Notes: generated by a model not told the origin, from the sequence alone. A DNA stretch of 64,000 nt from Tistrella mobilis KA081020-065 (GCF_000264455.2 NC_017956.1:2525501-2589500), one strand, 5' to 3'; positions 26,635 to 37,664 are shown, counted from the stretch's first letter. Translations and numbers: made by a program.

Positions 26635-26745
26635 GCAGCGATCCTGTTGCAGCCGCTGATGGAGGGATCAACTCCATTTGGAGCATCACGTTCGACCCGA
26701 CGGACGCGAGGCTCTTGAGTTGCGAGCACTTTCGCCCGTCCAGAT

Positions 26746-26777
26746 GGCCCGATCAGGTGGCATTACCTGATCGGGCC
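26746..26777. repeat. Perfect 13-bp inverted repeat
   Basis: GGCCCGATCAGGT (26746-26758) and its complement ACCTGATCGGGCC (26765-26777) around a 6-base loop, between cysS and the DUF1800 gene. No T-tract follows on either strand. It may be a structural terminator or the boundary of the AT-rich island; otherwise the 235-bp gap shows nothing. Confidence 0.55.
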
Positions 26778-26870
26778 CCGCTCCAGAACCGGAGTTTCAG
26801 AATACCCTCTTCATAGAGGCTCCACCGAGTGGCGTTCGTGTGTCAATCCTCGGCAAGCACTCCAACTTCC

Positions 26871-28262
26871 TCAACCGCGCTTCCAGCGCGTGCCGTCCGG
26901 CCCGTCCTCCAGCACCACCCCGCGTGCCTTCAGATCGTCGCGGATCCGGTCGGCGGTGGCGAAGTCGCGGTTGCGGCGCGCGGCCAGGCGTTCGTTGATC
27001 AGATGCTCGATCTCGGCCTCGTCGGGGCCGGTCTCGCCGCCCGAGGCGGGGCCGCCGCGGAACCAGGCTTCGGGGTCGAGCCGCAGCAGGCCAAGGGCAT
27101 GCCCCGCTCCCAGGATCTGCGCCTTCAGCCGGGCCCGTTCGGCCCGATCGGTGGTGCGGTTCGCCTCCCCCACCAGCTCGTGCAGATGCATCAGCGCAAG
27201 CGGGGTGTTGAGGTCGTCTTCAAGCGCCGCACGCACCGCGTCGGGATAGACGCGGCAATCGCCGTCAGGCTCGATCTCGTCCATCAGCCGCAGGGTGTTG
27301 TAGAAGCGGTCGAGCGTCTGCTTCGCCCGCTCCATGCCCTCCTGCGTCCAGTCCAGCGGCCGGCGGTAATGGGTCTGGAGCATCAGCAGGCGCACCGCCT
27401 CGCCCGGCACATGGCCCAGCAGATCGCGGACGGTGAAGAAGTTGCCGAGCGATTTCGACATCTTCTCGCCGTCGACATTGATGAAGCCGTTATGCATCCA
27501 GTAGCGCACGAACAGCGCGCCGTCATGGGCGCACTGGCTCTGGGCGATCTCGTTCTCGTGATGCGGGAAGATCAGGTCCTGGCCGCCGCCATGGATGTCG
27601 AAGGTCTCACCCAGATGGGCCTCGGCCATGGCCGAGCATTCGATATGCCAGCCCGGACGGCCGCGACCCCAGGGGCTGGACCAGCCGGGCTGATCATCGG
27701 CGCTGGGCTTCCAGAGCACGAAGTCGGCCGCATCGCGCTTGTAGGGCGCAACCTCCACCCGGGCCCCCGCCACCATCTCTTCCCGGTCGCGGCGCGACAG
27801 CCCGCCGTAATCGGGCATCGACGGCACGCTGAACAGCACATGGCCCTCGGCCTCGTAGGCATGATCCTTGGCCATCAGCCGGCGGATCATGTCGATCATC
27901 TGCGGGATGTGCTCGGTCGCGCGCGGCTCGATCGACGGCGGCAGCGCGTTCAGCTCGCCCATGTCCTCGTGGAACATCAGCGCAGTGCGGGCGGTCAGGG
28001 TCTCGATCGCCTCGCCGCTTTCCTTCGCCCGCACGATGATCTTGTCGTCGACATCGGTGATGTTGCGGACATAGGTGACACGCGGATAGCTCGCCTTCAG
28101 CAGGCGGTAGAGGGTATCGAACACCACCACCGGCCGGGCATTGCCGATATGGGCGCGGTCATAGACCGTGGGGCCGCAGACATACATCCGGATATGGTCC
28201 GGATCGATCGGCTCGAAAGCTTCCTTGGCACGGGTACGGGTGTTGTAGACGGAAAGCGCCAT
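26871..28262 (-). CDS. cysS: Cysteinyl-tRNA synthetase
   Basis: 463 aa from the ATG at 28262 ([20 protein letters not shown]). HIGH-type motif [19 protein letters not shown] with the zinc cysteine [16 protein letters not shown], second zinc/recognition block [13 protein letters not shown]... [23 protein letters not shown], and [13 protein letters not shown]. Class I synthetase that charges tRNA-Cys. Normal length. Adjacent to gltX in the same orientation. Confidence 0.97.
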   Translation of the reverse strand: MALSVYNTRTRAKEAFEPIDPDHIRMYVCGPTVYDRAHIGNARPVVVFDTLYRLLKASYPRVTYVRNITDVDDKIIVRAKESGEAIETLTARTALMFHEDMGELNALPPSIEPRATEHIPQMIDMIRRLMAKDHAYEAEGHVLFSVPSMPDYGGLSRRDREEMVAGARVEVAPYKRDAADFVLWKPSADDQPGWSSPWGRGRPGWHIECSAMAEAHLGETFDIHGGGQDLIFPHHENEIAQSQCAHDGALFVRYWMHNGFINVDGEKMSKSLGNFFTVRDLLGHVPGEAVRLLMLQTHYRRPLDWTQEGMERAKQTLDRFYNTLRLMDEIEPDGDCRVYPDAVRAALEDDLNTPLALMHLHELVGEANRTTDRAERARLKAQILGAGHALGLLRLDPEAWFRGGPASGGETGPDEAEIEHLINERLAARRNRDFATADRIRDDLKARGVVLEDGPDGTRWKRG

Positions 28263-28356
28263 GATGGCTCGTCCTCGGGCAGGCAATCAAAGACGGGCGA
28301 ACGGCGGAGGCGCCGGCCGGTTGAATGGGGTGGCCTCGGGCATCAGGCACCAGGCA

Positions 28357-29712
28357 TCAGGCATCCTGGCCGGAAAGCCGGGCCGCGGCGCGCGCGGCGC
28401 CGATCATCGGTAGCAGCTTTTTCAGCTCCGGTCCATGCTCGGCCGCGGTCAGCGCCAGGCGCAGCGGCCTGAAAAGCCCCCGCCCCTTCACCCCCGTCAG
28501 GCCCTGAATCCCGCGGGTCCAGGCGCTCCAGGTGGTCTCGTCCCAGGGCTCCGGCGGCAAGGTGTCGCGGGCTGCGGCCAGCACCGCCTGCGATGTCTCG
28601 TCGACCTCGATCACCGGCGTCACGGGGCCCGCCACCACCTGCCACCAACGGCCCGCCTCGGCGATCCGCTCGATATTGCCCGAGACGGCATCCCAGAACG
28701 GGGCCACCAGCTCATCGGGCACGCCCAGCCCGACAAGCGGCGCGCGCACGCCCTCGGCATCCAGACGCCGGATCTGCCGGGCATTCAGCTGGACCAGATC
28801 GGCCGGGTCGAAACGGGCGGCCGCCCGGCCGAAGCGGCTGATGTCGAAGCTCGCCACCAGCTCGTCCAGGCCTGCGACCGGTTCGATCGCATCCGAGGTG
28901 CCGAGCCGGGCGAGGAAGGCCGCCACCGCAAGCGGCTCCATGCCGTCCTCGCGCAGTTCCGCCACCGCAAGCGAGCCGACGCGCTTGGAAAGCCCGGCAC
29001 CGCCGGCATCCAGCAGCCAGGCCAGATGGCCGAAATGCGGTTCCGCGGCCCCCAGCGCATGGAACAGCTGGATCTGCGCCGCCGTGTTGGTGATGTGGTC
29101 CTCGCCGCGGATCACATGGGTGACGCCGGTCTCGGCGTCGTCGACCACGGTGGCGAGCGTATAGGTGGAGGCGCCGTCGGCGCGGATCAGCACCGGGTCG
29201 GACAGCGATCCGGCATGAACGTCGATCCGGCCGCGGACCAGATCCTCCCACGACGTCTCGCGGTCATCCAGCCGGAAGCGCCAGTGCGGCCGGTGGCCTT
29301 CGGCTTCCAGCGCCGCACGATCGGCATCGGAAAGGGCCAGCGCCGCACGGTCATAGACCGGCGGCCGGCCGGCGGCCAGCTGGGCCGCACGGCGCGCCGA
29401 CAGCTCTTCCGGGGTCTCGTAACAGGGATAGAGCCGGCCGCAGGCGACCAGGCGTTCGAAAGCGGCGGCATGGCGATCGGCGCGTTCGGTCTGGCGGAAG
29501 CTCTCGTCGGCCGGAATGCCCAGCCAGTCGAGATCGGCCAGAACGCCCGCCACATAGTCCTCGCGGCTGCGCTCCCGGTCGGTATCATCGATCCGGAGTT
29601 GCATCACCCCGCCATGGGCGCGGGCATAGAGCCAGTTCACCAGCGCGGTGCGGGCATTGCCGACATGGAGACGTCCGGTCGGAGACGGCGCGAAGCGGGT
29701 CTTGACGGTCAT
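28357..29712 (-). CDS. gltX: Glutamyl-tRNA synthetase
   Basis: 451 aa. Class I motif TRFAPSPTGRLHVGNARTAL, QLRIDDTDRERSREDYV, the GRGEDHI-type VIRGEDHITNTAAQIQLF, and KMSKS-type GLSKRVGSLAVAELRE. Short for a discriminating GluRS but usual for one of the two alphaproteobacterial types. Charges tRNA-Glu; many alphaproteobacteria also misacylate tRNA-Gln for GatCAB. Specificity cannot be told from this alone. Confidence 0.95.
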   Translation of the reverse strand: MTVKTRFAPSPTGRLHVGNARTALVNWLYARAHGGVMQLRIDDTDRERSREDYVAGVLADLDWLGIPADESFRQTERADRHAAAFERLVACGRLYPCYETPEELSARRAAQLAAGRPPVYDRAALALSDADRAALEAEGHRPHWRFRLDDRETSWEDLVRGRIDVHAGSLSDPVLIRADGASTYTLATVVDDAETGVTHVIRGEDHITNTAAQIQLFHALGAAEPHFGHLAWLLDAGGAGLSKRVGSLAVAELREDGMEPLAVAAFLARLGTSDAIEPVAGLDELVASFDISRFGRAAARFDPADLVQLNARQIRRLDAEGVRAPLVGLGVPDELVAPFWDAVSGNIERIAEAGRWWQVVAGPVTPVIEVDETSQAVLAAARDTLPPEPWDETTWSAWTRGIQGLTGVKGRGLFRPLRLALTAAEHGPELKKLLPMIGAARAAARLSGQDA

Positions 29713-29792
29713 ATGGGCCGATACTCGGTGGAACCAGGGCAGATGGCCGCGCCGGTCCGCAGCCGCGGCGCCGACAGGGCGGCGACCGGGCC

Positions 29793-31457
29793 TCAGGCCC
29801 GGTCGCGGAAGCGGTTGGTGATCGGATAGCGCCGGTCGCGCCCGAAGGCACGGCCGGTGATCTTCACACCCGGGGGCGATTGGCGACGCTTGTATTCAGC
29901 CACGTAGAGCAGGCGGGCGATGCGGTCGACCTCGTCGCGATCCTGGCCCTGCTCCACCAGCACCCGGTGCGGCAGCTCCTTCTCGACCAGGCCTTCCAGA
30001 ATGGCGTCCAGCCGTTCATAGGGCGGCAGGCTGTCCTCGTCCTTCTGGTCCTCGCGCAGCTCGGCCGATGGCGGCTTGGCGATCACCCGCTCGGGCATCA
30101 CCGGCCCGTCGGGGCCAAGCGCGCCTTCCGGCTTCTGGGCATTGCGCCAGCGCGACAGCTCGAAGACCGTCATCTTGTAGACGTCCTTCAGCACCGAATA
30201 GCCGCCGCACATGTCGCCATAAAGCGTGGCATAGCCGACCGACATCTCGGACTTGTTGCCGGTGGTCAGCACCATGTCGCCGAACTTGTTGCTCATCGCC
30301 ATCAGGATGACGCCACGGATGCGCGACTGGATGTTCTCTTCCGTCACATCCGGGCCGCGATTGCCGAAGACCGGCGCCAGCATGGTCGAGAAGGCCTGCA
30401 CGGCCGGCTCGATCGGGATCTCGTCCAGCCGCACGCCGCAAAGTTCGGCACAAAGCGCCGCATCGTCCAGGCTGTCGCGGCTGGTATAGCGGGACGGCAT
30501 CATCACCGCGCGGACCCGATCCGCCCCCAGCGCGTCCACCGCCACCGCCAGCGACAGGGCACTGTCGATGCCGCCCGACAGGCCCAGCACCACGCCCGGG
30601 AAGCCGTTCTTGTTCACGTAATCGGCCAGGCCCAGCATCATCGCCGAGTAGACCGCCTCCAGCACCTCGGGCTCGGGCGACAGCGGGCCAGCCTCGGCCA
30701 CCACCTCGCCCGCCTCGGTCCGGCGGATATGGGCAGGCGTGGTACCGCTGATCCAGGCCGGCGCCTGAACCTTCAGCGCGCCGTCGCGGTCGAGCACGAA
30801 AGAGGCACCGTCGAAGACCAGCTCGTCCTGGCCGCCGACCAGATTGACATAGGCGAGCGGCAGGCCGGTTTCGTGCACCCGCGCCACCGCATGGGCCAGA
30901 CGCTGGTCGCGCTTGTCGACCTCATAGGGGCTGCCGTTGATCACCAGCAGGAATTCGGCCCCGCTTTCGGCCAGGCATTCGGCCGAATCCGGCCGCCACA
31001 TATCCTCGCAGACCATCAGCCCGACCCGCCAGCCGCGGATCACCACCGGCCCGGCCGGCGGCGCCAGATCGAAGACCCTGAGTTCGTCGAACACGCCGTA
31101 ATTGGGCAGCGCATGCTTGCGCACCACGCCGGTGACGTGGCCGCCATCCAGAACATAGGCAGCATTGTAGAGCTTGCCGCCCTCGGCATGGGGGGCGCCC
31201 ACGATCAGCGCCGGCCCGCCGTCGGCGGTCGCGGCCGCCAGCATGTCGAGCGCGGATGCCACCGCGCGCATCAGCGCCGGCTTGCGCACCAGATCCTCGG
31301 GCGGATAGCCGATCAGCGACAGCTCGCCGGTGACGCAGAGATCGGCGCCCTGCTCCGCCGCCTGTTGCCGTGCCTCCAGCAGCTGCCGGGCATTGCCCTC
31401 GACATCGCCGACGACGGGGTTGATCTGGGCCAGGGCCAGGGTCAGAAGCTGGGTCAT
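29793..31457 (-). CDS. nadE: Glutamine-dependent NAD+ synthetase
   Basis: 554 aa from MTQLLTLALAQINPVVGD at 31457. The N-terminal nitrilase-fold glutaminase domain shows VTGELSLIGYPPEDL (catalytic Glu), RKHALPNYGVFDE (Lys) and GLMVCEDMWRPD (Cys). The C-terminal synthetase has the ATP-pyrophosphatase P-loop GLSGGIDSALSLAVA and TTGNKSEMSVGYATLYGDMCGGY. It converts NaAD to NAD+ using glutamine. Adjacent to pncB in the same direction, making an NAD(P) salvage pair. Confidence 0.96.
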   Translation of the reverse strand: MTQLLTLALAQINPVVGDVEGNARQLLEARQQAAEQGADLCVTGELSLIGYPPEDLVRKPALMRAVASALDMLAAATADGGPALIVGAPHAEGGKLYNAAYVLDGGHVTGVVRKHALPNYGVFDELRVFDLAPPAGPVVIRGWRVGLMVCEDMWRPDSAECLAESGAEFLLVINGSPYEVDKRDQRLAHAVARVHETGLPLAYVNLVGGQDELVFDGASFVLDRDGALKVQAPAWISGTTPAHIRRTEAGEVVAEAGPLSPEPEVLEAVYSAMMLGLADYVNKNGFPGVVLGLSGGIDSALSLAVAVDALGADRVRAVMMPSRYTSRDSLDDAALCAELCGVRLDEIPIEPAVQAFSTMLAPVFGNRGPDVTEENIQSRIRGVILMAMSNKFGDMVLTTGNKSEMSVGYATLYGDMCGGYSVLKDVYKMTVFELSRWRNAQKPEGALGPDGPVMPERVIAKPPSAELREDQKDEDSLPPYERLDAILEGLVEKELPHRVLVEQGQDRDEVDRIARLLYVAEYKRRQSPPGVKITGRAFGRDRRYPITNRFRDRA

Positions 31458-31498
31458 GTCGGTCCGGATCCTGTCGGAAAGCACGGCACGGAGGGCCG

Positions 31499-32803
31499 TC
31501 AGCGGCGGGGCCGCCGCGACGGCAGCAGGAATTCGCGCCCGACCTTCACGCTCTCGCGCCCGTCATACGAGACGATGTCCGCGGTCGCGTAGGTCTCGCT
31601 CCACTTCTCGGGCAGGAAAGAGCCGGTGCCGACCACGTCGATCGGGGCTTCGACGCTGCCCATCACCCGGCACTTCTCGGGCCCGAAGCCGCTGGAAGCG
31701 ACGATGCGCACCTTGTCGAACCCGGCATCGTCCAGGGCGTTCCGCATCTGGAAGATCGCCGCCGCCGAAACGCCGGGGCCGAGCAGCCATTTCAGCTCGG
31801 TCTCGCTGCGATAGCGACGGATCGCGTCGGGGCGGTTGCGCTCCAGCGCCGCATAAGACAGCGCCGGATCCAGCCCTTCCAGGAAGCGGCCACCATGGGT
31901 GTCGAGCCGCACCGACAGCTTGCCGGCCGCCGCCATCTCGGGGAAGCGGCGGCAGACGGCCAGCGCATCGGTGATCTCGGCGCCGTAATAGTCGACCAGC
32001 ACGGTCAGCGCATCGCCCGGGAAGGTGTCGACGAACATCTCCGCGGCCCGAAGCGTGGAGCCGGCATAGCCGATCAGCGCATGGGGCATGGTGCCGAAGC
32101 CATGGGCATTGCCGAAATGCACCGCGGTCGCATCGGTCGCATTGCCGATGAAGCCCACCGCCCCTTCCGCCTGGGCCGCAGCCGAGCCGACGCTCGCCGC
32201 ATAGGCCATCATCTCGGCCATTTCGGCACCGGCGCAATGGCGGGCATCCATGGCGAGGAAGGCCGCGCGCGGCAGGGCGACCGCCATGCTCCAGGCGTTA
32301 TAGGCGGCGACACAGGGGGCGCCCAAACGCTGGAGATACACCGTCTCCAGCTCCACCAGCGCCGACATCGGGCCGGTGATGTACATCAGCGGCTCGCCCG
32401 CCCCCACCCACGAGCCTTCCTCGTGGCAGGGTTCGATCACGATCTCCACCCCGCGCAGCCGGGCCATCGCCTCGATCCAGTCGATGGCGAGTTTCAGCGT
32501 CGCCAGCACCGGGCGGCGCATGAACACGGCATAGGTCACGCTGCGATCGCCGAAACGCTCGACGATGCGCCGCGTGCGCTTGAAGTAGACATCGGTATAG
32601 GCGGCGACGAAGTCGTTGGTGGCAGACATGCGCAGCCTCGGCAGTTCCGTGGTGCCGGCGGACGGGGCGTCCGCGGATGAGCTGTCGGCAGAAGAGCTGT
32701 CGGCAGAGGATGTTCGGGGGCCAGCGGAAGGAATGACGGCGGCCCCGGTCTCCGGGGCCGCCGCATCGGTCCGACCCTTGGGGGTCGCGGATACGGATGT
32801 CAC
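31499..32803 (-). CDS. pncB: Nicotinate phosphoribosyltransferase
   Basis: 434 aa from a GTG that overlaps the aroG stop. Core motifs: [88 protein letters not shown] and [10 protein letters not shown]. It makes nicotinate mononucleotide from nicotinate and PRPP. The first ~50 residues are low-complexity, with a repeated SSAD unit (15-bp DNA repeats around 32679-32708), so translation may start later, e.g. at MSATNDF. Confidence 0.92.
   Translation of the reverse strand: MTSVSATPKGRTDAAAPETGAAVIPSAGPRTSSADSSSADSSSADAPSAGTTELPRLRMSATNDFVAAYTDVYFKRTRRIVERFGDRSVTYAVFMRRPVLATLKLAIDWIEAMARLRGVEIVIEPCHEEGSWVGAGEPLMYITGPMSALVELETVYLQRLGAPCVAAYNAWSMAVALPRAAFLAMDARHCAGAEMAEMMAYAASVGSAAAQAEGAVGFIGNATDATAVHFGNAHGFGTMPHALIGYAGSTLRAAEMFVDTFPGDALTVLVDYYGAEITDALAVCRRFPEMAAAGKLSVRLDTHGGRFLEGLDPALSYAALERNRPDAIRRYRSETELKWLLGPGVSAAAIFQMRNALDDAGFDKVRIVASSGFGPEKCRVMGSVEAPIDVVGTGSFLPEKWSETYATADIVSYDGRESVKVGREFLLPSRRPRR
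32679..32708 (-). repeat. 15-bp tandem repeat within the pncB 5' end
   Basis: Two adjacent copies of GAGCTGTCGGCAGA plus one variable base encode the repeated Ser-Ser-Ala-Asp segment in the low-complexity N-terminus of pncB; a third, degenerate copy flanks them. Likely prone to copy-number change. Confidence 0.7.
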
Positions 32804-34194
32804 CGTGCAGCACCCGCCGCCGCGGCCGGCGCCTGGGGCAGGCCCAGGCGTTCACGGCGCAGGGCATCGGCGATCTGGAAGGCCAGTTCCAGGCTCTGTT
32901 CGGCATTCAGCCGCGGGTCGCAATGGGTGTGGTAGCGGTCGGCCAGGCCATACTGGTCGATGGCGCGCAGGCCGCCGACGCATTCGGTGACGTCCTGGCC
33001 GGTCATCTCGAAATGCACGCCGCCGGCATGGCTGCCTTCGGCCTGATGGACGGCGAAGAAGTTCCGCACCTCGGCCAGCACCCGGTCGACCGAGCGGGTC
33101 TTGTAGCCGGTCTCGGTCTTCATGGTGTTGCCATGCATCGGATCGCAGGACCATACCACCTTGCGGCCCTCGCCTTCGACCTTGCGGACCAGGGCCGGCA
33201 GCTTGTCGGCCACCTTGTCCGCCCCCATGCGCACGATCACGGTCAGCCGGCCGGGCTCGTTGGCGGGGTTGAGCGCGTCGATCAGGCGCAGCAGCTCGTC
33301 CGGATCCATTGACGGGCCGGCCTTGACGCCGATCGGGTTGGCGATGCCCGACATGAACTGGACATGGGCGCCGTCCAGCTGGCGGGTCCGGTCGCCGATC
33401 CACAGCATGTGGGCCGAACAGGCGTACCAGTCGCCCGAGGTGCTGTCGACACGGGTCAGCGACTGCTCGTAGCCCAGCAGCAGCGCCTCGTGGCTGGTGA
33501 AGAAATCGGTCTGCCGCAGCTGCGGCGCGGTTTCCGAATTCACCCCGCAGGCGGCCATGAAGTCGAGCGCATCCGAGATCCGCTCGGCCGTTGCGCGGTA
33601 GCGCTCGGCCTGTTCAGAGCCGCCGACGAAGGCCAGGTTCCACTTGTGCACCAGGTTGAGGTCGGCGAAGCCGCCCTGGGCAAAGGCCCGGAGCAGGTTC
33701 AGCGTCGCCGCCGACTGGTTGTAGACCCGGATCAGCCGGTCGGGATCGGGCTTGCGCGCCGCGGCATCGAACTCGATGCCGTTGACCATGTCGCCGCGAT
33801 AAGACGGCAACGCAACGCCGTCGCGGTTCTCGAAATCCTCGGAGCGCGGCTTGGCGAACTGGCCGGCCATGCGGCCCACCTTCACCACCGGCATGCCGGC
33901 GCCATAGGTCAGCACGACCGCCATCTGCAGCAGCACGCGGAACGTGTCGCGGATGTTGTTGGGGCTGAACTCGGCGAAGCTCTCGGCGCAGTCACCGCCC
34001 TGGAGCAGGAAGGCCTTGCCTTCGGCGACGCGCGCCAGATGCGCCTTCAGGCGCCGCGCCTCACCGGCAAAGACCAGCGGCGGATAGCCCGCAAGCTCGG
34101 CCTCGACGCGCGCGAGATGCGCCGGGTCGTCGTAGGTCGGCTGCTGCTTGATGGGCAGCGCGCGCCAGGCTTGCGGGGTCCAGGTGGCAGGCAT
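32800..34194 (-). CDS. aroG: 3-deoxy-7-phosphoheptulonate synthase, class II
   Basis: 464 aa, plant/Pseudomonas-type class II DAHP synthase. [27 protein letters not shown] (metal Cys), [41 protein letters not shown] and [20 protein letters not shown] are all present. It catalyses the first step of the shikimate pathway from PEP and erythrose 4-phosphate. It overlaps pncB by four bases, an unusual operon partner. Confidence 0.96.
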   Translation of the reverse strand: MPATWTPQAWRALPIKQQPTYDDPAHLARVEAELAGYPPLVFAGEARRLKAHLARVAEGKAFLLQGGDCAESFAEFSPNNIRDTFRVLLQMAVVLTYGAGMPVVKVGRMAGQFAKPRSEDFENRDGVALPSYRGDMVNGIEFDAAARKPDPDRLIRVYNQSAATLNLLRAFAQGGFADLNLVHKWNLAFVGGSEQAERYRATAERISDALDFMAACGVNSETAPQLRQTDFFTSHEALLLGYEQSLTRVDSTSGDWYACSAHMLWIGDRTRQLDGAHVQFMSGIANPIGVKAGPSMDPDELLRLIDALNPANEPGRLTVIVRMGADKVADKLPALVRKVEGEGRKVVWSCDPMHGNTMKTETGYKTRSVDRVLAEVRNFFAVHQAEGSHAGGVHFEMTGQDVTECVGGLRAIDQYGLADRYHTHCDPRLNAEQSLELAFQIADALRRERLGLPQAPAAAAGAAR

Positions 34195-34546
34195 CGGGTC
34201 TCGGTCCTCGCGGGCGTCGGGATCGGCGGGCCGATCTGGTCGGACGGCTTTACGTGGTGCGTTGGGCGGGACGTGAGCTGGTCACGGAGAGGGCACGGCC
34301 GGCACCGGATGCCGGCCGGAGAGACAAAGAGCGACGGCAAGGCCACCCCGTGGACCGGATCGGCTCCGGTTCCCGGGCGGTTGCCGGTTTCGAACCTATA
34401 CCGCCGCCCCCGGTGGTTTTCAAACAAAACGCGGACCGGAAGATGATGCAACACCGCCGCACGGCCGATCAGTGACGGATGTAATATCCGGCAAGCCGAC
34501 TTTGTGCATCGCAACAAATACCTGCGGGTTCAGCCTCTCTGCCGTC
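34195..34546. other. Intergenic region between aroG and gor
   Basis: About 350 bp with no supported gene. It should hold the aroG promoter (minus strand). I see a GGCCGGCATCC/GGTGCCGGCC hairpin near 34300-34320 but no trp-type leader peptide with aromatic codon runs and no T-tract terminator. Confidence 0.6.
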
Positions 34547-35896
34547 TCAATCCTTCACCGGACTGCGCATGGTGACGAATTCCTCGGCCGCACTCGGGTG
34601 CAGCGCGATCGTCTCGTCGAACTGCTTCTTGGTGGCGCCGCAGGTGATCGCGACCGCCAGCGACTGGATGATTTCGGCCGCATCGTCGCCGACCATATGG
34701 GCGCCGAGCACGCGGTCGCTGGCGCCATCGACCACCAGCTTCATCAGCACCCGGGTCTCGCGGCCGGTCAGCGTGTGCTTCATCGGCCGGAAGCGCGCCC
34801 GATAGATCCGGATCGAGGCATACATCCGCCGCGCTGCCTCTTCGGTCAGGCCGACGGTGCCCACCTGGGGGGTGCAGAACACGGCGGTCGGCAGGGTGTC
34901 GTAGCGCAGCCGGTAGGTGTTGTCGTTATAGAGCCGCTCCGCCAGCGAGCGCGCCTCGGCGATCGCAACCGGGGTCAGCTGGAAGCGGTCGGTCACGTCG
35001 CCCACCGCCAGGATCGAACGGAGCTGGGTCTCGTAGCGATCATTCACCACGATCGCGCCGTTCTCGCGGGTGTGCACCCCCACCTCTTCAAGTCCGAGGC
35101 CGGCGGTGTTGGGCACGCGGCCGGTCGCGAACATCACCCGGTCGGCCTCCAGCACCTCACCCGAGGTGAGGGTGACGGCGAAACCGTCGGCCAGGCGATC
35201 GATACGCACCGGCTCGACACCGGTGCGGAAGCCGATGCCCCGCCCTTGCATCTCGCCTTCGACAGCCGTGCGGATGTCGGCGTCGAAGCCGCGCAGAATC
35301 CGGTCGCCGCGCAGCACCAGCGTCGTCTGCGTGCCGAGCGTGGAGAAGATCGAGGCGAATTCCGTGGCGATATAGCCGCCGCCGATGATCACCAGCCGCC
35401 CGGGCCGCTCGGTCAGATCCAGCGCCTCGTCGGAGGTGATGACGTGCTCGATGCCCGGGATCTTCGGCAGGTAGGCGTGGCCGCCGGTGGCGATCAGGAT
35501 CCGCTCGGCGGTGACGGTACGACCGTCGACCTCCACCTCGTGCGGGCCGGTAACCCGGCCGTGGCCGCGCAGCACGGTCACGCCCGAATTGGCCAGCATC
35601 GTCTCGTAGATGCCTTCCAGCCGCTCCAGCTCGCGGTTCTTGGTGCGGATCAGCGCGCCCCAGTCGTGGTTGGCGCCCTCGATCGTCCAGCCGAAGCCGC
35701 GGGCATCCTCGATCTCGTCGCGGAAATGCGCACCATAGACCAGGAGCTTTTTGGGGACGCAGCCCCTCAGCACGCAGGTGCCGCCCACCCGGCCCGCTTC
35801 GACGATGGCGACGCGGGCGCCGTATTCGGCTGCGCGCCGCGAGCCTGCGACGCCGCCCGATCCGGCGCCGATGGTGAGCAGGTCGTAATCGTACAT
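34547..35896 (-). CDS. gor: Glutathione-disulfide reductase
   Basis: 449 aa flavoprotein disulfide reductase. FAD-binding YDYDLLTIGAGSGGVAGSRRAA, redox disulfide GGTCVLRGCVPKK, NAD(P)-binding VIIGGGYIATEFASI, second FAD motif ILAVGDVTDRFQLTPVAI, and C-terminal dimer interface with catalytic HPSAAEEFVTM. It regenerates reduced glutathione using NADPH. Normal length. The arginine-containing RGDRILRGFD downstream of the dinucleotide fold supports NADPH. Confidence 0.95.
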   Translation of the reverse strand: MYDYDLLTIGAGSGGVAGSRRAAEYGARVAIVEAGRVGGTCVLRGCVPKKLLVYGAHFRDEIEDARGFGWTIEGANHDWGALIRTKNRELERLEGIYETMLANSGVTVLRGHGRVTGPHEVEVDGRTVTAERILIATGGHAYLPKIPGIEHVITSDEALDLTERPGRLVIIGGGYIATEFASIFSTLGTQTTLVLRGDRILRGFDADIRTAVEGEMQGRGIGFRTGVEPVRIDRLADGFAVTLTSGEVLEADRVMFATGRVPNTAGLGLEEVGVHTRENGAIVVNDRYETQLRSILAVGDVTDRFQLTPVAIAEARSLAERLYNDNTYRLRYDTLPTAVFCTPQVGTVGLTEEAARRMYASIRIYRARFRPMKHTLTGRETRVLMKLVVDGASDRVLGAHMVGDDAAEIIQSLAVAITCGATKKQFDETIALHPSAAEEFVTMRSPVKD

Positions 35897-35988
35897 GCGT
35901 TCGCGTCTCCTGGCGTTCGCGTCCCTGGGTGCGTCGTCGTCCGGCAGGGGCAGACGGGCCGCGACCCGCCCTGCCCCGCCGGTCCGGA

Positions 35989-37449
35989 TCAGGCGCCGAT
36001 GCCGCCGATCAGGGCGTACTTCACTTCGAGGTAGTCCTCGATGCCGTACTTCGAGCCTTCACGGCCCATGCCGCTCTCCTTCACGCCGCCGAAGGGGGCG
36101 ACTTCGGTGGAGATCAGGCCTTCATTGATGCCGACGATGCCATATTCCAGCGCTTCCATCACCCGGAAGACCCGGCCGACATCGCGGGTATAGAAATACG
36201 AGGCCAGGCCGAATTCGGTGTCGTTGGCATAGGCGACCGCCTCCTTCTCCTCGTCGAAGACGAAGATCGGCGCCACGGGCCCGAAGATCTCCTCGCGCGC
36301 CACCCGCATCTCCTGGGTGGTGCCGAAGACGATGGTCGGCTTGTAGAACCGGCCGCCCAGCTCGTGACGGCCGCCGCCGAGCATGACTTCCGCACCCTTC
36401 GAGGTAGCATCGGCCAGAAGCTCGTCGACCTTCTCGACCGCAGCGTCGTCGATCAGCGGCCCCAGCACCACGCCCTGCTCCAGCCCGTCGCCGACCTTCA
36501 TCTGGGCGACGCGGGCCGCCAGCTTCTCGGCGAAGGTCTTGGCCACGCCGCGTTGGACATAAAGCCGGTTGGCGCAGACGCAGGTCTGACCGTTGTTGCG
36601 ATATTTGGAGACGATCGCGCCTTCCACCGCCGCATCCAGATCGGCATCGTCGAACACGATGAACGGCGCATTGCCGCCCAGCTCCATCGACACCTTCTTG
36701 ACGGTGGCGGCGCACTGTTCGATCAGCACCTTGCCGATCTCGGTCGAGCCGGTGAAGGTCAGCTTGCGCACGATCGGGCTGGAGGTAATCTCGCCGCCGA
36801 TCGCCGAGGCAGAGCCGGTCACCAGGTTCAGCACGCCCTTGGGGATGCCGGCCTCTTCGGCCAGCACCATCAGGGCCAGCGCGGTGAACGGGGTCTGCGA
36901 GGCGGGCTTGCAGACCATGGTACAGCCGGCAGCCAGGGCCGGGCCGGCCTTGCGGGTCAGCATCGCCGCGGGGAAGTTCCAGGGCGTGATCGCGCCGACG
37001 ACGCCCACCGGCTCCTTGGTCACCACGATCCGCTTGCCGGCCGAAAAGGTCGGGATGGTGTCGCCATAGACGCGCTTGGCCTCTTCGGCGAACCATTCGA
37101 TGAACGACGCGGCATAGGCGACCTCGCCCTTGGCCTCGGCCAGCGGCTTGCCCTGCTCGGTGGTCATGATCCGGGCGATGTCTTCCTGATGCGCCATGAT
37201 CAGCTCGAACCACTTGCGCAGCAGGGCCGCCCGCTCCTTGCCGGTCTTGGCACGCCAGGCCGGCAGCGCGGCATTGGCGGCCTCGATGGCGCGGCGGGTC
37301 TCGGCGGCGCCCATCTTGGGCACGCGGCCGATGACGGCGCCCGTCGCCGGATTGTCGACGGTGATGGTGGCGCCATCATCGGCGCCGACCCAGGCGCCGT
37401 CGATATAGCACGCCTCGCGCATCAGACCCTTGTGCGAGAGCTGAATCAC
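35989..37449 (-). CDS. gabD: NAD(P)-dependent succinate-semialdehyde dehydrogenase
   Basis: 486 aa from a GTG at 37449 with an ideal AGGGAGGA site seven bases upstream; a longer open frame exists. Aldehyde dehydrogenase superfamily: PWNFPAAMLTRKAGPALAAGC, FTGSTEIGKVLIEQCA, catalytic Glu in SMELGGNAPFIVFDDADLD and Cys in NNGQTCVCANRLYVQ, plus PFGGVKESGMGREGSKYGIEDY, the GabD-type C-terminus. Oxidises succinate semialdehyde to succinate in the GABA shunt. Confidence 0.93.
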   Translation of the reverse strand: MIQLSHKGLMREACYIDGAWVGADDGATITVDNPATGAVIGRVPKMGAAETRRAIEAANAALPAWRAKTGKERAALLRKWFELIMAHQEDIARIMTTEQGKPLAEAKGEVAYAASFIEWFAEEAKRVYGDTIPTFSAGKRIVVTKEPVGVVGAITPWNFPAAMLTRKAGPALAAGCTMVCKPASQTPFTALALMVLAEEAGIPKGVLNLVTGSASAIGGEITSSPIVRKLTFTGSTEIGKVLIEQCAATVKKVSMELGGNAPFIVFDDADLDAAVEGAIVSKYRNNGQTCVCANRLYVQRGVAKTFAEKLAARVAQMKVGDGLEQGVVLGPLIDDAAVEKVDELLADATSKGAEVMLGGGRHELGGRFYKPTIVFGTTQEMRVAREEIFGPVAPIFVFDEEKEAVAYANDTEFGLASYFYTRDVGRVFRVMEALEYGIVGINEGLISTEVAPFGGVKESGMGREGSKYGIEDYLEVKYALIGGIGA

Positions 37450-37664
37450 CTGAAGTCCTCCCTGGAATGTCTCCCACATGCGGCCTGGCTCCGGGGCGAC
37501 CGCCCCGGGGTCCGCACGCGAAACTTCGCCGCCCTCCGGGCCGGCCATGACTTGAACCCGCCCGAATGCGGCATCAGACTATATGGCGGCCGGGGGTGCC
37601 GCAAGGAACCCCCACACGCCGTGGACCCTGTTCCGCGGATCATGCAGGGCTGGAGGATCAGGTC

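Noticed and set aside
26829-28472. 547-aa plus-strand ORF
   Set aside because: Antisense shadow of cysS.
34195-34546. Trp/Phe/Tyr-type attenuator before aroG
   Set aside because: No leader peptide with aromatic codon runs and no T-tract terminator.
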